Assembly (NCBI GenBank): GCA_024761205.1
Contig: JAMASS010000027.1
Location: 25,497-73,196, forward strand
Reading direction: 5' to 3'
DNA from: Limisphaerales bacterium
GTDB taxonomy: Bacteria > Verrucomicrobiota > Verrucomicrobiia > Limisphaerales > AAA164-E04
DNA: 47,700 bases
Shown here: piece by piece, positions 8,021-19,897 of the stretch
How the letters are laid out: the number at the start of each line of letters is the position of its first letter
How positions within the stretch are numbered: the first letter of the stretch is position 1
The notes under the pieces: model-generated
Told to the model about the DNA's origin: nothing
Seen by the model: the letters and a program-made list of their open reading frames with translations, nothing else
Databases searched by the model: none
Program-made: the position numbers and the translations under genes

Positions 8021-10198
8021 CTATACCCTAACGGCGTAGCTCTGTCCCGTATCCAAAATTGTCGCCAATATGTTCTCCGGCACCTGCTCGAATTTTAGCG
8101 GCTCCATGGAATAAGATGCTCTCCCTTTTGAAAGGGATCTGACGATGGTAGAGTATCCAAACATCTCAGAGAGCGGCACCTCAGTATTGATTAGCGCAAT
8201 CTGCGGTTTGGAATCAATATTGACGATCTTCCCACGCCGGCGATTGATATCTCCTAGGATATCCCCCTGATACTCCTCAGGCGTGCTCACTTCTACCTTC
8301 ATCACGGGTTCCAAAAGGATCATGCCGGCATCTTTGGCCGCATCCTTGAAAGCAAAGATTGCCGCCATCTTAAAGGCGAGCTCGTTGGAATCCACATCAT
8401 GAGCGCTCCCGTCAATGATCGTCAGCTTAAGATCAACCATCGGATAGCCCGCCAGCACACCGCCAGCCACCGATTCCTTTAATCCAGAAATGATCGCCGG
8501 GATAAATTCTTTGGGAATGACGCCGCCAACGATCTTGTTCTCAATCTCCAGGCCTTTACCCGTCTCGTTGGGTTCCATAATGATGATCACATGGCCGTAT
8601 TGGCCTTTCCCTCCAGATTGTCGGACGAATTTCCCTTCACCCTTGGTGGATTGGGTGATCGTTTCACGGTAAGCGATCTGCGGCGTTCCCGCATTAGCGT
8701 CGACTTTAAATTCTTTCAGCAGCCGATCCCGAATAATCTCAAGATGGAGCTCACCCATTCCCGCGATGATCAATTGCCCTGTCTCGTCATTAGTGTAGCA
8801 CTTGAATGTCGGATCCTCGTCCGAAAGCCGCTGTAGCGCTTCGGACATCTTTTCCCGATCCGCCGTCGTCCGCGGCTCGATCGCCAGTGAGATCACCGGT
8901 TCGGGGAAGGTGGGCGGTTCCAGCATGACCGGTGCTTTCTGACTGCACAGGGTGTGTCCGGTCGCCACCTTGCGAGCACCGACAATCGCGGCAATATCCC
9001 CCGAATAGATCGCGTCGACATCCGTGCGCTTATTCGCCTGAATCATCAACACACGGCTGATCCGCTCCTTCTTGCCCGTTGCGGTATTGATTACCGTGCT
9101 CCCCTTTTTTAGAGTGCCTCGATAGACGCGGAAAAACACCAATTTACCGACAAAGGGATCTGTCCATAGCTTAAAAGCCAAGCCACAAAACTCTTTGCCA
9201 TCCTCGGGGGCGATTTGGACCGATTTATCCAAATTATCCTCTAGATGCCCTTCCATGGGAGGAATATCGAGGGGCGAAGGGAGATAATCAATAATGGCAT
9301 CAACCAGGGGTTGCATCCCTTTCTTCTTAAAGGCAGATCCCCCAATAACCGGAACCAATTCCAAACCGCAGGTCAATCGACGGATAGCAGCCTTCAACAC
9401 AGCCGGTTCAATTGGACGATCCTCAATCACCAGTTCGGCAATCGTATTATCCTTATTGGCAACCGCAGCAATGAGCTGATCCAAGACGGACTGCGCCCTA
9501 ATTTCCTGCTCTTCTGTCAAATCCGTCACCGAATACTCAACTCCCATCGGATCCGAATCATCGTAGACGATTGCCTTTTGACTCACGACGTCGATGACGC
9601 CTTTGAGCTCATCCTCGCTGCCGATGGGAATAATGACCGGATAGGCATAGGCGCCCAACTTACAGCGCATCTCCTCGACCGCATTATCAAAATCAGCTCC
9701 GACTCGATCCATTTTGTTAACAAAAGCAATCCGCGGCACCTTGTACTTGGTTGCCTGCCGCCACACAGTCTCAGACTGCGGCTGCACACCGGCAACGCCG
9801 CAGAAAACAGCAACCGCTCCGTCGAGTATCCGCATGGAACGCTCCACCTCGGCCGTGAAATCCACATGGCCCGGTGTGTCTATAATGTTAATTCGGAAAG
9901 GCATCCCTTCAAAATTCTTTAGCACTCCATCCCTCCGCTGAGTCCAGAAACAAGTAATGGCCGCCGAGGTGATTGTGATACCCCGCTCCTTCTCCTGATT
10001 CATCCAATCCGTGACGGTATTGCCATCATGCACCTCACCCATTCGATGGATGAGTCCCGTATAAAAAAGGATTCGCTCAGTCGTGGTTGTCTTCCCCGCA
10101 TCAATATGCGCAGCAATGCCGATATTCCGCGTCCGCTCCATCGGATACTCGCGGTCCGGCGAATTTGCTGAGGATAACTGTTCCAGGCCCGATTCCAC
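8021..10198 (-). CDS. fusA: Translation elongation factor G
   Basis: EF-G is the GTPase that drives translocation of tRNA and mRNA. GTP-binding motifs are visible: P-loop [15 protein letters not shown]3 DTPGHVDFT and G4 NKMDR, followed by the usual domains II-V to about residue 725. The start is uncertain. A GTG at 10198 gives a 19-residue extension ([19 protein letters not shown]) before [14 protein letters not shown], while an ATG at 10141 gives the more common N-terminus; neither has a convincing Shine-Dalgarno. An intrinsic terminator-like hairpin ends about 12 bases before the GTG, so expression may depend on read-through from rpsG. Confidence 0.97.
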   Translation of the reverse strand: MESGLEQLSSANSPDREYPMERTRNIGIAAHIDAGKTTTTERILFYTGLIHRMGEVHDGNTVTDWMNQEKERGITITSAAITCFWTQRRDGVLKNFEGMPFRINIIDTPGHVDFTAEVERSMRILDGAVAVFCGVAGVQPQSETVWRQATKYKVPRIAFVNKMDRVGADFDNAVEEMRCKLGAYAYPVIIPIGSEDELKGVIDVVSQKAIVYDDSDPMGVEYSVTDLTEEQEIRAQSVLDQLIAAVANKDNTIAELVIEDRPIEPAVLKAAIRRLTCGLELVPVIGGSAFKKKGMQPLVDAIIDYLPSPLDIPPMEGHLEDNLDKSVQIAPEDGKEFCGLAFKLWTDPFVGKLVFFRVYRGTLKKGSTVINTATGKKERISRVLMIQANKRTDVDAIYSGDIAAIVGARKVATGHTLCSQKAPVMLEPPTFPEPVISLAIEPRTTADREKMSEALQRLSDEDPTFKCYTNDETGQLIIAGMGELHLEIIRDRLLKEFKVDANAGTPQIAYRETITQSTKGEGKFVRQSGGKGQYGHVIIIMEPNETGKGLEIENKIVGGVIPKEFIPAIISGLKESVAGGVLAGYPMVDLKLTIIDGSAHDVDSNELAFKMAAIFAFKDAAKDAGMILLEPVMKVEVSTPEEYQGDILGDINRRRGKIVNIDSKPQIALINTEVPLSEMFGYSTIVRSLSKGRASYSMEPLKFEQVPENILATILDTGQSYAVRV

Positions 10199-10209
10199 TT
10201 AATTTTGAG

Positions 10210-10245
10210 AAAAAAAAGCCCCGATTTTAACGACCAAGTCGGGGC
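10210..10245 (-). terminator. Rho-independent terminator after rpsG, directly before fusA
   Basis: On the minus strand the sequence reads GCCCCGA, a 14-base loop region, TCGGGGC, then a run of eight T. The 7-bp GC-rich stem (10218-10224 with 10239-10245) followed by the T tract (10210-10217) is a textbook intrinsic terminator. It lies between rpsG (ends 10264) and fusA (starts 10198 or 10141), where the str operon is normally continuous. Confidence 0.85.
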
Positions 10246-10263
10246 ATCTGATATTATGCTTTG

Positions 10264-10737
10264 TTACCAACGGAAATGTGCGAATGCTTTGTTTGATTGT
10301 GCCATCTTGTGAACTTCATCTCGTCGGCGTATCGAGGCTCCTTGGCCTCGATACGCGTCCATAATTTCGCTAGCTAGTGCCTGCCGCATGGGAATACCCT
10401 TTCGCCTCCCCGCAAACTTGACCAACCAGCGTAAAGCCAACGCATTTTGACGATCGGGAGACACTTCCAAGGGTACTTGATAAGTTGCGCCTCCCACGCG
10501 TCTCGGCTTCACTTCCAACCGTGGCTTTGCATTGTCCACCGCACGCTGTAAAATTTCCAACGGGTTCCACTCAGAGTTCTTCTCCGCCAAAGCATCAAAA
10601 GCACCGTAAACCACCCTCTCTGCCACAGTCTTCTTACCCTTGACCATCACCACATTTACAAGCCGGGCCACGAGCGTACTATCGTACTTCCCATCCGGAG
10701 CCACACTTCTCTTCACTGCCTGTCGACGACGCGACAT
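10264..10737 (-). CDS. rpsG: 30S ribosomal protein S7
   Basis: S7 (157 aa) nucleates assembly of the 30S head and lies at the mRNA exit channel. It starts MSRRRQAVKRSVAPDGKYDS. Family segments include LVNVVMVKGKKTVAERVVYG, PRLEVKPRRVGGATYQVPLE and the C-terminal GQGASIRRRDEVHKMAQSNK. It follows rpsL by 26 bases and is closed by a strong intrinsic terminator. Confidence 0.98.
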   Translation of the reverse strand: MSRRRQAVKRSVAPDGKYDSTLVARLVNVVMVKGKKTVAERVVYGAFDALAEKNSEWNPLEILQRAVDNAKPRLEVKPRRVGGATYQVPLEVSPDRQNALALRWLVKFAGRRKGIPMRQALASEIMDAYRGQGASIRRRDEVHKMAQSNKAFAHFRW

Positions 10738-10763
10738 AAAAACTCTATCAACCTATTCGCGAA

Positions 10764-11147
10764 CTATTCTTTCTTTTCCTTCGGGCGTTTGACCCCGTAT
10801 TTTGATCGGCTCTGGCGACGCTTCTCAACCCCGCCCGCATCTAAGGTGCCGCGGACAATATGATAGCGCACACCGGGCAAATCTTTGACACGACCGCCGC
10901 GCACCAACACGATCGAGTGCTCCTGTAAATTGTGCCCCTCGTCGGGAATATAGGCGATCACTTCGTAACCGTTCGTCAACCGCACCTTGGCTACTTTACG
11001 CATCGCTGAATTCGGCTTCTTCGGCGTTCGCGTCATGACCTGCACACACACACCACGGCGGAACGGGCAGTTCTCCAAAGCCGGCGATTTCGGCTTGAGT
11101 CGGATTTTCTTTCGTCCCTTTCGGACAAGTTGATTGATTGTCGGCAT
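10764..11147 (-). CDS. rpsL: 30S ribosomal protein S12
   Basis: S12 (127 aa from this start) controls decoding accuracy at the A site. Start is ATG at 11147 ([14 protein letters not shown]), the invariant family N-terminus; an in-frame reading back to 11171 is rejected. The loops altered in streptomycin-resistant mutants of other species are wild type: [11 protein letters not shown] and [11 protein letters not shown]. It is the first gene of the str unit here, with a consensus-like promoter about 65 bases upstream. Confidence 0.97.
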   Translation of the reverse strand: MPTINQLVRKGRKKIRLKPKSPALENCPFRRGVCVQVMTRTPKKPNSAMRKVAKVRLTNGYEVIAYIPDEGHNLQEHSIVLVRGGRVKDLPGVRYHIVRGTLDAGGVEKRRQSRSKYGVKRPKEKKE

Positions 11148-11212
11148 CACTGCTCTCAATATACGTGACAAAAGCCCTATTTTTAACCTTACCCCAGAGA
11201 AACGGAAGACTG

Positions 11213-11240
11213 ATTATATAAAAACGCGTTTCCGGTGCAA
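11213..11240 (-). promoter_or_regulatory. Sigma70-type promoter for rpsL-rpsG
   Basis: On the minus strand a TTGCAC -35 element (11235-11240) and a perfect TATAAT -10 element (11213-11218) are separated by 16 bases. The predicted start lies about 60 bases before the rpsL ATG. It sits in the 112-base gap after rpoC, so the str genes form a transcription unit separate from rpoBC. Confidence 0.7.
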
Positions 11241-11283
11241 TAGATTATTCGAAAAACTTTAACCTCTCTAAAACCCTTCGATT

Positions 11284-14200
11284 CTAGCTCGCCAGAGGCT
11301 CCTCAACGGACTCGGTTTCCTCTTCATTTTCTTCCTCTTCGATCGGCGAGAGATCCACCTTGTACTTGACCCGAACGTTCCGATGATCCGTATATCCGGT
11401 ACCAGCTGGAATGATATGCCCCAAGATGACGTTCTCTTTGAATCCTCGGAGGTGATCCACCTTCCCCATTGTTGCCGCCTCGGTCAGCACCCGCGTCGTG
11501 TCCTGGAATGAAGCCGCACTCAGGAAGCTTTCGGTCTCAAGAGACGCCTTGGTAATGCCCAACAAAACGGGCTGCGCCTCGGAGGGCTTGCCACCCTTCT
11601 CTTCGACCCGCTCGTTCTCACGCTCGAAAGTTGACTTCTCAATCTGCTCACCCCACAAAAATGTCGTATCACCGGGATCCGTGATCCGAACCTTTCTCAG
11701 CATCTGCCGGACGATCACTTCAATGTGCTTGTCATTAATCGTCACCCCTTGCAGTCGATAGACTTCCTGAACTTCATTAACCAGATGTTCCTGCAGTTCT
11801 TGCGGACCGCATACTTCCAGGATTTCGTGCGGCACAACGGGACCTTCCGTCAACTGCTGTCCCTTCTTCACATAGTCCCCCTTGAAGACGATCACATGCT
11901 TCGCAATCGGAATCAGATGCTCCTCTTCATCCCCCGTTTCGGAGTCACGAATAATGACACAGCGTTTCCCTCGAACACTGGGGCCGAAATCAACCACCCC
12001 GTCGATCTTGGAAATCTCTGCCGCATCCTTGGGACGCCGTGCTTCAAACAACTCGGCCACGCGGGGAAGACCACCGGTAATATCTTTCGTCTTGGAAGTC
12101 TTGCGCGGTGTCTTTGCCATCAACGTGCCCGCCTCGATCTTCGCAAATTCCTGTACCACGATGTGAGCGTCCGAGGGAATCGAATAATTTGCAAGTATCT
12201 CACCCTTACTATCCGAAATCATGATCTGCGGATGAAGATCTTCCTTGTGATCAATGATCACCATCGCCTCCTGCCCCGTGGCTTCGTCGACTTCCTGCTT
12301 CATGGTGACCCCTTCAATGATATCCTGGAATTTTACCTTGCCGGCTTTCTCAGAAAGGATCGGAACATTGTAAGGGTCCCATTGAACAAAAGTTTCGCCC
12401 TTCTTAATCATCTCTCCATCCCTTACCGAAATCACCGAACCAATCACGACGTGGTAGGATTCTAGCTCACGGCCATCATCATCGAAGATCCCGACACTCC
12501 CGTTCTTGTTGAGCACGATACTGTTGCCATCCTCGAGCTCAACCTTCCGGATTTCCTGATACACCAACTTACCGGTGAATCGCGCTTTAATCTGTGGTTG
12601 CTTAAAGATCTGCGATGCGGTACCGCCAATGTGGAATGTTCTCATCGTCAGCTGAGTCCCAGGTTCACCGATGGACTGCGCAGCAATGATTCCCACAGCT
12701 TCACCTTCCTTGACCAATTCCCCGGTCGCTAAATTGCGGCCATAGCACATCTGGCAAAGTCCGACTTTGCTCTGACAAGTCAACACCGAGCGAATTTTCG
12801 CCTTCTCAATATTTGCCTTCCCAACAGCCTGAGCTTTAGCCTCATCAATCATCTCATTAGCTTCGACAATCACATTCTTGACATCAGCCGGATCCTCAAT
12901 CTTGCCGCAGGAAGTTCGGCCAATTAAACGTTCACTGAGTTTGACGACCTCATCCTCACCCTCAGAAATGGCTTTCATCTCAATGCCGTTCGTCGTCCCA
13001 CAATCGTGCTCCCGCACGATGACGTCCTGAGCCACATCAACCAGCTTTCGAGTCATGTATCCCGAGTCCGCCGTCTTCAACGCCGTATCTGCCAATCCCT
13101 TGCGAGCACCATGCGTTGAAATGAAGTATTCCAACACGGTCAGCCCCTCGCGGAAATTCGAGAGAATCGGACGTTCAATAATATCACCCGACGGCTTCGC
13201 CATTAGACCTCGCAAACCGGCCAACTGACGCACCTGTTGGCGATTCCCTCGGGCGCCAGAATCCACCATCAACCAAACCGGATTGAACTCATCCTTGCCT
13301 TGATTGTCCCGAAAGGTCTGCAACATCACATTAGCGATCTGATCCGTGCAGTGAGTCCAAATATCAATCACCTTGTTGTAACGTTCACCCGGCGTAATAA
13401 CCCCTCGACGATATTGCTTCTCAACATCGGCAATCTGTTTTTGCGCTAAACTAATCTCTCGGGTCTTCTCCGGCGGGATGATCATATCATCAATCCCGAT
13501 GGAAACACCGGCTCGCGTCGCTTCTCGGAAGCCGATTTCCTTCAGCTTGTCCAACGTATCGACCGTCCGGTTGTGCCCGCACTTTTTGTAGCAATCCCAA
13601 ATAAGATCGCCGATGTCGCCCTTGTGGATCACGCGATTGTGAAAACCGAGTTCCTCTGGCCAAATCTCGCTGAAAATCACGCGGCCAACCGTTGTCTTAA
13701 TGATCTTCTCCGTTTCCTTCAGCTTCGCCGCAAGCCAGTCCGGATTTGCCAGGCGAATCCACTCGTGCATGCCAACCGAACCGTCTTTGAATGCGAAGAT
13801 CACTTCCTCCTTGGTGCCGAAGAGCTTCATCCGCTTCTTCTGGCTCTTCTCCGTTTTCTTCAGCTCTGCCAGCCCGCTCTCCAAGCTCTTCTCCGTTTCC
13901 TTCAGCTTCGCCAGCTCGCTCTCCAAGCTCTTCTCCGTTTTCTTCAGATCCGCCAACTCACTCTTCTGGCTCTTCTCCGTTTTCTTCAGCTCTGCCAGCC
14001 CGCTCTCCAAGCTCTTCTCCGTTTCCTTCAGCTTCGCCAGCTCGCTCTTCTGGCTCTTCTCTGTTTCCTTCAGCTCCGCCAGCCCGCTTTCCAGAATCTT
14101 CTCCGTTTCCCTCAGCTTCGCCAGCTCGCTCTCCAAGCTCTTCAGCCTCGTTTTCAGCTTCGCTAACCTGCTCTCCAGGCTCTTCCTCTTTTCCTCAGTC

Positions 14201-15804
14201 TTCTCCGGGCTCACCTCCGTCTTAGGCTCGGCCGTCAGATAGTAACAGCCCAAAGTAATATCTTGGGTCGGGGTCATGATCGGGCGCCCACTGGAAGGAC
14301 TGAAGATGTTGTTCGGCGCCATCATCAAAAGTCGTGCCTCCATCTGCGCCTCCACTGAAAGCGGTACGTGCACCGCCATTTGATCGCCGTCAAAATCAGC
14401 GTTGTAAGCCGTGCAAACCAAAGGATGAACTCGGATTGCTTCCCCTTCAATGAGCACAGGCTCAAACGCCTGAATCGACAGACGGTGCAGGGTCGGCGCA
14501 CGGTTTAGCAGCACCGGATGTCCGTGAGTCACTTCTTCCAAGATGTCCCAGACCTCGGGCGACTGCCGCTCAATGAGTTTTTTAGCCGATCTCACGGTGT
14601 GCACATAACCGCGATCCTTCAAGCGCCGAATAATAAATGGCTCAAAGAGAACCAGCGCCATCTTCTTGGGGAGACCGCATTGATTGAGCTTCAACTCCGG
14701 ACCGATCACGATCACGGAACGCCCCGAGTAGTCCACACGTTTCCCAAGCAGGTTTTGACGAAAACGTCCGCTCTTGCCCTTAAGCATATCGCTCAGCGAT
14801 TTCAACGGACGGTTGCCGGTGCTAGTTACGGCGCGACCATGACGACCATTGTCAAACAACGCGTCAACGGCTTCCTGTAGCATCCGCTTCTCGTTACGGA
14901 TAATGACCTCCGGGGTCTTGAGTTGCAGCAGATTCTTCAGCCGTTTATTGCGGTTGATGACTCGACGGTAGAGATCATTAAGATCCGAGGTGGCAAATCG
15001 TCCGCCTTCCAAAGGCACGAGCGGTCGCAAGTCCGGCGGGATTACCGGCAGCACGGTAAGAATCATCCATTCCGGTCGGCTGCGAGACGATTGAAAGCCC
15101 TGGAAAAGTTTGATTCTCTTGGCCAGCTTCTTCCGTATCTGCTTGCTCCGAGTCTCGATCATCGCCTGCTGCAGCTCTTCGATCTGCGTCTGCAACTTGA
15201 TTTGAGCTAGGCCATTTCGGACCGCCGCCGCACCCATCTCGGCGGTGAAAGCATCCACGCCATAAGTCTCACGAGCTTCTCGATATTCAGCCTCGCTCAG
15301 CAGTTGGTGCTTCTCCAGCGGCGTCGAACCCGGATCAATAACCATGTAGTCCTCGTAGTAAATCACCCGTTCCAGTTCCCGTCCGGTCATGTCCAACATC
15401 AAGCCGATTCGAGATGGCATGCATTTGAAAAACCAGATGTGGGAAACCGGAACCGCCAACTCAATGTGCCCCATTCTTTCCCGTCGCACCCGCGAAAGCG
15501 TGACCTCAACACCGCAACGATCACAAACCACACCGCGATGCTTGATTCTCTTATACTTACCGCAAGAGCACTCCCAATCCTTTACGGGACCAAAGATTCG
15601 TTCGCAGAACAAACCACCCTTTTCAGGTTTGAGTGTGCGGTAGTTAATCGTTTCCGGATTCTTGATCTCGCCCTTGGACCAGGAACGAATCGAATCAGGT
15701 GGCGCTACGGAAATCGTGATGCGATCAACCAGGTTGACCTTTTCGAGACCGAACAACTCGCGAGCGGATTCCTTCGTTGTAATCATCTTCTTATCGATCA
15801 GCAA
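11284..15804 (-). CDS. rpoC: RNA polymerase beta' subunit with a coiled-coil repeat insertion
   Basis: RpoC (1506 aa) forms the catalytic clamp side of RNA polymerase. The N-terminal zinc site is C79, C81, C94, C97. The catalytic Mg-binding motif DFDGD is at residues 470-474. The bridge-helix region [20 protein letters not shown] and the second zinc cluster ([19 protein letters not shown]) are present. The anomaly is residues 542-653: eight 14-residue repeats (type [14 protein letters not shown]) that have no counterpart in standard RpoC. The rest aligns without a break and the frame is open, so the subunit is presumably functional. The start shown is TTG ([13 protein letters not shown]), with a GGAG 9 bases upstream; an ATG at 15786 is the alternative. 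It starts 19 bases after rpoB. Confidence 0.96.
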   Translation of the reverse strand: MLIDKKMITTKESARELFGLEKVNLVDRITISVAPPDSIRSWSKGEIKNPETINYRTLKPEKGGLFCERIFGPVKDWECSCGKYKRIKHRGVVCDRCGVEVTLSRVRRERMGHIELAVPVSHIWFFKCMPSRIGLMLDMTGRELERVIYYEDYMVIDPGSTPLEKHQLLSEAEYREARETYGVDAFTAEMGAAAVRNGLAQIKLQTQIEELQQAMIETRSKQIRKKLAKRIKLFQGFQSSRSRPEWMILTVLPVIPPDLRPLVPLEGGRFATSDLNDLYRRVINRNKRLKNLLQLKTPEVIIRNEKRMLQEAVDALFDNGRHGRAVTSTGNRPLKSLSDMLKGKSGRFRQNLLGKRVDYSGRSVIVIGPELKLNQCGLPKKMALVLFEPFIIRRLKDRGYVHTVRSAKKLIERQSPEVWDILEEVTHGHPVLLNRAPTLHRLSIQAFEPVLIEGEAIRVHPLVCTAYNADFDGDQMAVHVPLSVEAQMEARLLMMAPNNIFSPSSGRPIMTPTQDITLGCYYLTAEPKTEVSPEKTEEKRKSLESRLAKLKTRLKSLESELAKLRETEKILESGLAELKETEKSQKSELAKLKETEKSLESGLAELKKTEKSQKSELADLKKTEKSLESELAKLKETEKSLESGLAELKKTEKSQKKRMKLFGTKEEVIFAFKDGSVGMHEWIRLANPDWLAAKLKETEKIIKTTVGRVIFSEIWPEELGFHNRVIHKGDIGDLIWDCYKKCGHNRTVDTLDKLKEIGFREATRAGVSIGIDDMIIPPEKTREISLAQKQIADVEKQYRRGVITPGERYNKVIDIWTHCTDQIANVMLQTFRDNQGKDEFNPVWLMVDSGARGNRQQVRQLAGLRGLMAKPSGDIIERPILSNFREGLTVLEYFISTHGARKGLADTALKTADSGYMTRKLVDVAQDVIVREHDCGTTNGIEMKAISEGEDEVVKLSERLIGRTSCGKIEDPADVKNVIVEANEMIDEAKAQAVGKANIEKAKIRSVLTCQSKVGLCQMCYGRNLATGELVKEGEAVGIIAAQSIGEPGTQLTMRTFHIGGTASQIFKQPQIKARFTGKLVYQEIRKVELEDGNSIVLNKNGSVGIFDDDGRELESYHVVIGSVISVRDGEMIKKGETFVQWDPYNVPILSEKAGKVKFQDIIEGVTMKQEVDEATGQEAMVIIDHKEDLHPQIMISDSKGEILANYSIPSDAHIVVQEFAKIEAGTLMAKTPRKTSKTKDITGGLPRVAELFEARRPKDAAEISKIDGVVDFGPSVRGKRCVIIRDSETGDEEEHLIPIAKHVIVFKGDYVKKGQQLTEGPVVPHEILEVCGPQELQEHLVNEVQEVYRLQGVTINDKHIEVIVRQMLRKVRITDPGDTTFLWGEQIEKSTFERENERVEEKGGKPSEAQPVLLGITKASLETESFLSAASFQDTTRVLTEAATMGKVDHLRGFKENVILGHIIPAGTGYTDHRNVRVKYKVDLSPIEEEENEEETESVEEPLAS
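13846..14181 (-). repeat. Tandem 42-bp repeat array, 8 copies, inside rpoC
   Basis: Eight imperfect copies of a 42-bp unit run in frame through rpoC, each coding 14 residues: unit types are SLESxLAxLKxTEK and SQKSELAxLKxTEK. Types alternate in places, giving an 84-bp higher-order period. Leu at positions 2, 6 and 9 of each unit fits a heptad d-a-d pattern, with Lys/Glu elsewhere, so a long charged coiled coil is expected. A partial ninth unit (SQKKR) follows. The array also creates long spurious open frames on the opposite strand. Confidence 0.95.
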
Positions 15805-15823
15805 TTATGAGTTCTCCGAGTAT

Positions 15824-18800
15824 TTACCCTAGCGCAGTCAAAGAGGGGCTCGTCGGCGGCAACACGGGTTTCTCCTCGCCAACTTGAACATCCATACCCA
15901 ATGACTGGATTTCCTTCACTAATACGTTAAACGATTCCGGCACGCTGGCATCCAACGAGTTGTCCCCCTTGACAATACTTTCGTAGATACGCGTCCGGCC
16001 CTGCACGTCATCAGATTTCACCGTGAGCAGTTCTTGCAGCGCATAGGCCGCCCCATAAGCCTCCATCGCCCAGACTTCCATCTCCCCGAATCGCTGCCCA
16101 CCATACTGAGCTTTTCCACCCAACGGTTGCTGGGTCACCAATGAGTAAGGCCCAACAGCCCGGGCGTGGATCTTGTCAGCAACCAAGTGGCCCAACTTCA
16201 GCATGTAGATATAGCCAACAACAATCTCCTGATCGAACCGCTCTCCGGTTCGGCCGTCATACAGATGAATCTTCGCATGCTCGGGCAATCCAGCGTCCTT
16301 GAGATAGCCGCGGATCTCGCTCTCGCGAATGCCGTCAAACACAGGCGTTGCAAATCGCTTGCCGAGTTTCTTGGCCGCCCAGCCTAGGTGAGTTTCCAAC
16401 ACCTGTCCCACATTCATACGGGACGGAACGCCCAGCGGGTTCAGCACGATGTCCACCGCGGTTCCATCGGCCATGAACGGCATATCCTCTTCGGGCACGA
16501 TCTTTGCCACAACACCTTTGTTCCCGTGGCGTCCGGCCATCTTGTCTCCGACGGAGAGCTTGCGCTTGGAGGCGATGAACACTTTAACGGACTTGATGAT
16601 CCCGGTATCGACTTCATCACCTGATTTCACCCGTTCTATCTCCTCATTGTGCTGCATCTGCTGATCATCGAACTTCTTCTTAAAGGAGCCGATGATCTCG
16701 TCGATCTTGTTTCGAATGGGCGAGGGGTCGATTTCGATCCGATCATAAGCTCCGGCCAACCTCCGCAGTAGGGTCTTGGTAATCTTTCGATTAGCCGGAA
16801 TGATGATATCACCTGTCTCCGAATTAATCACATCCAACGGGATTTTCTCACCTAAAAGGATATTACTGAGTGCTTCGGTCAATTGCCTATAAAGCTCATC
16901 CATCTTCTTCTTGAAATCGTCCTCGACTTGCTTGGCGTGCTTTTTCGATTCACTGGTGCGAAGCGTCCGCTCGCTCTCTTTCTTGGAGGACACCTTGACA
17001 TCCATGACGATGCCGTAAGTTCCGGACGGAACCTTCAGTGAGGTGTCCTTCACGTCTGCGGCCTTCTCACCGAAGATCGCCCGCAGCAATCGTTCTTCCG
17101 GAGCCAGCTCAGTTTCGCTCTTCGGCGTGATCTTGCCGACCAGGATATCTCCCGGCTTCACCTCCGCACCGACCCGAATCACGCCATCAAGCCCCAGATT
17201 TCTCAGCGCGTCTTCACTCAAGTTCGGAATATCCCGGGTGATTTCCTCCGGACCCAGCTTCGTGTCCCGGGCACTTACTTCAAACTCATCAATGTGAATC
17301 GAGGTGAACACATCATCCTTCACAATCCGCTGACTGATCAAAATGGCGTCCTCAAAGTTGTAGCCATTCCAAGGCATGAACGCACACAAGACATTGCGTC
17401 CGAGCGCCAACTCCCCATTGTCCGTGCAAGGTCCATCGGCAATGACTTGGGCCTTCTTGACGGATTCGCCTTTCTTAACCAAGGGTTTCTGATTGATGCA
17501 GGTAGCAGCATTCGAACGTACGAACTTACGAATGTCGTAAACGTAAGAGCCGTTCGCAGGATCATGCTTAATCTTACGCTTCGACTCGGGAAGGTTGCCG
17601 TCGGCAGTGATTACAATCCGAGTTCCAGTAACCGACGCCACCTTGCCCTCACCTTCAGCGACCAAAACCGATTTCGAATCCTTGGCCACACGAGCTTCCA
17701 ATCCGGTGGCGACGAAAGGCGCCTCGGTCACCAACAGCGGCACCGCCTGTCGTTGCATGTTGGATCCCATGAGCGCTCGGTTGGCATCATCATGCTCCAA
17801 AAACGGAATCAATCCAGCTGCGACAGATACTAGCTGCTTCGGAGACACATCCATAAAGTCGACCCCAGTGGGTTCGACGTCGATGAAGTTCCCTTTGCTC
17901 CGGCACATCACCCGCTCATTAATAAAGTTTCCTTTTTCATCAATCGGGGCATTTGCCTGTGCCACAATGAACTGCTCTTCACGATCCGCCGTGAGATATT
18001 CAATGGTTTGGGTAACACGCCCCTTGACCACTTTTCGATAAGGCGTCTCAATAAAACCAAAATCGTTAACCCGGGCAAAGGTCGCCAAGGAAGCAATCAA
18101 ACCGATGTTGGGTCCTTCAGGTGTCTCAATTGGGCAGATTCGACCGTAATGAGACGGATGAACATCGCGCACCTCAAATCCGGCCCGATCACGTGACAAT
18201 CCACCAGGACCCAATGCCGAGAGTCGACGCTTGTGAGTCAACTCCGCCAACGGATTGATCTGATCCATGAACTGTGACAGCTGGCTTCGCCCGAAGAAAT
18301 CTCTGACCACGGCTGATAAAGCCTTAGGATTAATCAGTTTCTGTGGGGTCATCGTATCCAGCCCTTGATCAAACAAGGTCATGCGCTCCTTCACCAAACG
18401 CTCGGTTCGGGCCAAACCCACACGACATTGATTCGCCAGCAACTCACCCACGGTTCGAATACGCCGACTACCGAGATGATCGATATCATCGATGCTGCCT
18501 TCACCCTTCTTGAGCTTTAACAAATACTTCGTAGCCGCAACCAAATCTTCCCGCCCCAGAATTCGAGAGTCATTCTTGGCATCCAGCCCCAACTTCTGGT
18601 TGATCTTGTAGCGACCAACGCGACCCAAGTCATATCGTTTGGGATCAAAAAAAAGCCGCTTAATCAACGCACGCGCGTTCGCAGCAGTAGGCGGATCACC
18701 GGGACGCAGCCGCCGATAGATATCTTTCAGCGCCTCTTCTTCGTTGGTCGTCGGGTCCTTCTTGAGGCACTTGATAATGATGCCATCATCCGTACTCGTA

Positions 18801-19675
18801 TCGACGATCCGAATCTTTTTCACACCGACCTCGGCGATCTGTTTCACCACTGCCTTCGAAAGCGGCTCGAATGCGCGGGCGACGACCACACCCTCATCCT
18901 CGATGTCTTCAGTGAGAAACTTATTCTGAATGTCATCCAAGCCCACAGCCTTCTTGACGGAGATTTCTTCAATGTCATAGAAGAGATTCAAGATCTCCGC
19001 ATCTGATCCATAACCGAGTGCGCGGAAGAAGGTAGTGGTCAAAAACTTGCGTCGACGTTTCTTGCGGTCTAAGTAAACATAAAGCATGTCGCTCGTATCA
19101 AACTGAGCCTCATACCAAGACCCCCGATCCGGAATAATGCGGAACGAATGCAGCATTTTGCCATTAGAATGCTGGGTTGCCTCAAAGGCCAGACCAGGAG
19201 AACGATGCAACTGACTCACAATGACTCGCTCCGCACCGTTAATGACAAAGGTGCCCTGCGGCGTCATCAAAGGCAGCTCGCCCATAAAAACCTCTTCCTC
19301 CTTCGTTCCCTGCTCGTCCTGCAAGCGGAACTTCACATACAGAGGAGCGCCATAAGTGAGCCCCTCATGCAAGCACTTCATCCATTCAGGGCCAAAGGCA
19401 AAAATACTCTTCACTCCCTTGTACTGCGACCAGTCATTTTTGGATTTCCCGATACGGTAAGAACAAAAATTAAGGACGCATTTCCCATCGTAGCTTTCGA
19501 TGGGAAAAACTTCTTTAAATACGGACTGAAGTCCTGAGGGACGCCGCTTATCCTCGGCTACATCCTTTTGCAAGAAATCTCGATAAGAATCCAGTTGGAC
19601 TTCGATCAGATTGGGAGTTGTGATGATCTCCTCAATCTTGCCAAAATTAATTCGCTTAGGTTTGTTTGTTGGCAT
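15824..19675 (-). CDS. rpoB: RNA polymerase beta subunit
   Basis: RpoB (1283 aa) carries much of the RNA polymerase active-site cleft and the rifampicin pocket. It opens [17 protein letters not shown]. The rifampicin-cluster region reads [19 protein letters not shown] and then SALGPGGL. The usual resistance positions (Asp, His, Ser) are wild type; the residue after DQ is Ile, where Asn, Thr or Val is common. The C-terminal [20 protein letters not shown]-like block (here [16 protein letters not shown]) is intact. It starts 222 bases after rplL, beyond a long hairpin, and is followed by rpoC after 19 bases. Confidence 0.98.
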   Translation of the reverse strand: MPTNKPKRINFGKIEEIITTPNLIEVQLDSYRDFLQKDVAEDKRRPSGLQSVFKEVFPIESYDGKCVLNFCSYRIGKSKNDWSQYKGVKSIFAFGPEWMKCLHEGLTYGAPLYVKFRLQDEQGTKEEEVFMGELPLMTPQGTFVINGAERVIVSQLHRSPGLAFEATQHSNGKMLHSFRIIPDRGSWYEAQFDTSDMLYVYLDRKKRRRKFLTTTFFRALGYGSDAEILNLFYDIEEISVKKAVGLDDIQNKFLTEDIEDEGVVVARAFEPLSKAVVKQIAEVGVKKIRIVDTSTDDGIIIKCLKKDPTTNEEEALKDIYRRLRPGDPPTAANARALIKRLFFDPKRYDLGRVGRYKINQKLGLDAKNDSRILGREDLVAATKYLLKLKKGEGSIDDIDHLGSRRIRTVGELLANQCRVGLARTERLVKERMTLFDQGLDTMTPQKLINPKALSAVVRDFFGRSQLSQFMDQINPLAELTHKRRLSALGPGGLSRDRAGFEVRDVHPSHYGRICPIETPEGPNIGLIASLATFARVNDFGFIETPYRKVVKGRVTQTIEYLTADREEQFIVAQANAPIDEKGNFINERVMCRSKGNFIDVEPTGVDFMDVSPKQLVSVAAGLIPFLEHDDANRALMGSNMQRQAVPLLVTEAPFVATGLEARVAKDSKSVLVAEGEGKVASVTGTRIVITADGNLPESKRKIKHDPANGSYVYDIRKFVRSNAATCINQKPLVKKGESVKKAQVIADGPCTDNGELALGRNVLCAFMPWNGYNFEDAILISQRIVKDDVFTSIHIDEFEVSARDTKLGPEEITRDIPNLSEDALRNLGLDGVIRVGAEVKPGDILVGKITPKSETELAPEERLLRAIFGEKAADVKDTSLKVPSGTYGIVMDVKVSSKKESERTLRTSESKKHAKQVEDDFKKKMDELYRQLTEALSNILLGEKIPLDVINSETGDIIIPANRKITKTLLRRLAGAYDRIEIDPSPIRNKIDEIIGSFKKKFDDQQMQHNEEIERVKSGDEVDTGIIKSVKVFIASKRKLSVGDKMAGRHGNKGVVAKIVPEEDMPFMADGTAVDIVLNPLGVPSRMNVGQVLETHLGWAAKKLGKRFATPVFDGIRESEIRGYLKDAGLPEHAKIHLYDGRTGERFDQEIVVGYIYMLKLGHLVADKIHARAVGPYSLVTQQPLGGKAQYGGQRFGEMEVWAMEAYGAAYALQELLTVKSDDVQGRTRIYESIVKGDNSLDASVPESFNVLVKEIQSLGMDVQVGEEKPVLPPTSPSLTALG

Positions 19676-19842
19676 GCCTTTACTCAGACTGTTCCGGCTG
19701 TCCGTAATCGTTCAGCGATTCAAGTGATGGGACACAAATAAGCCAAGACCGGTTCGCATCAACCAGCCTTGGACTAACCCAATGTGACGTTCTGTTTTGA
19801 CGTCCGTTCAATGATTGTTTCTGACAACGCTAGAAACCGCAA

Positions 19843-19878
19843 GGCCAGGCACCGAATCCGGTGATTCAGCACCTGGCC
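19843..19878 (-). promoter_or_regulatory. Long hairpin between rplL and rpoB (attenuator or processing site)
   Basis: The minus-strand RNA can fold GGCCAGG, UGCU, GAAUC, loop ACCG, GAUUC, GGUG, CCUGGCC: a 16-bp stem with three G-U pairs and a 4-base loop, 20 bases past the rplL stop. No T tract follows, so it is not a normal intrinsic terminator. In E. coli the same junction holds an attenuator and an RNase III site; equivalence is inferred from position. Confidence 0.6.
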
Positions 19879-19897
19879 AGAGAACTGCAACGAGCAA

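Noticed and set aside
13573-14242. Long plus-strand open frames rich in Leu/Phe/Gln or Ser/Phe opposite the rpoC repeats
   Set aside because: They are shadows produced by the 42-bp periodic DNA; the minus frame is rpoC and is conserved on both sides.
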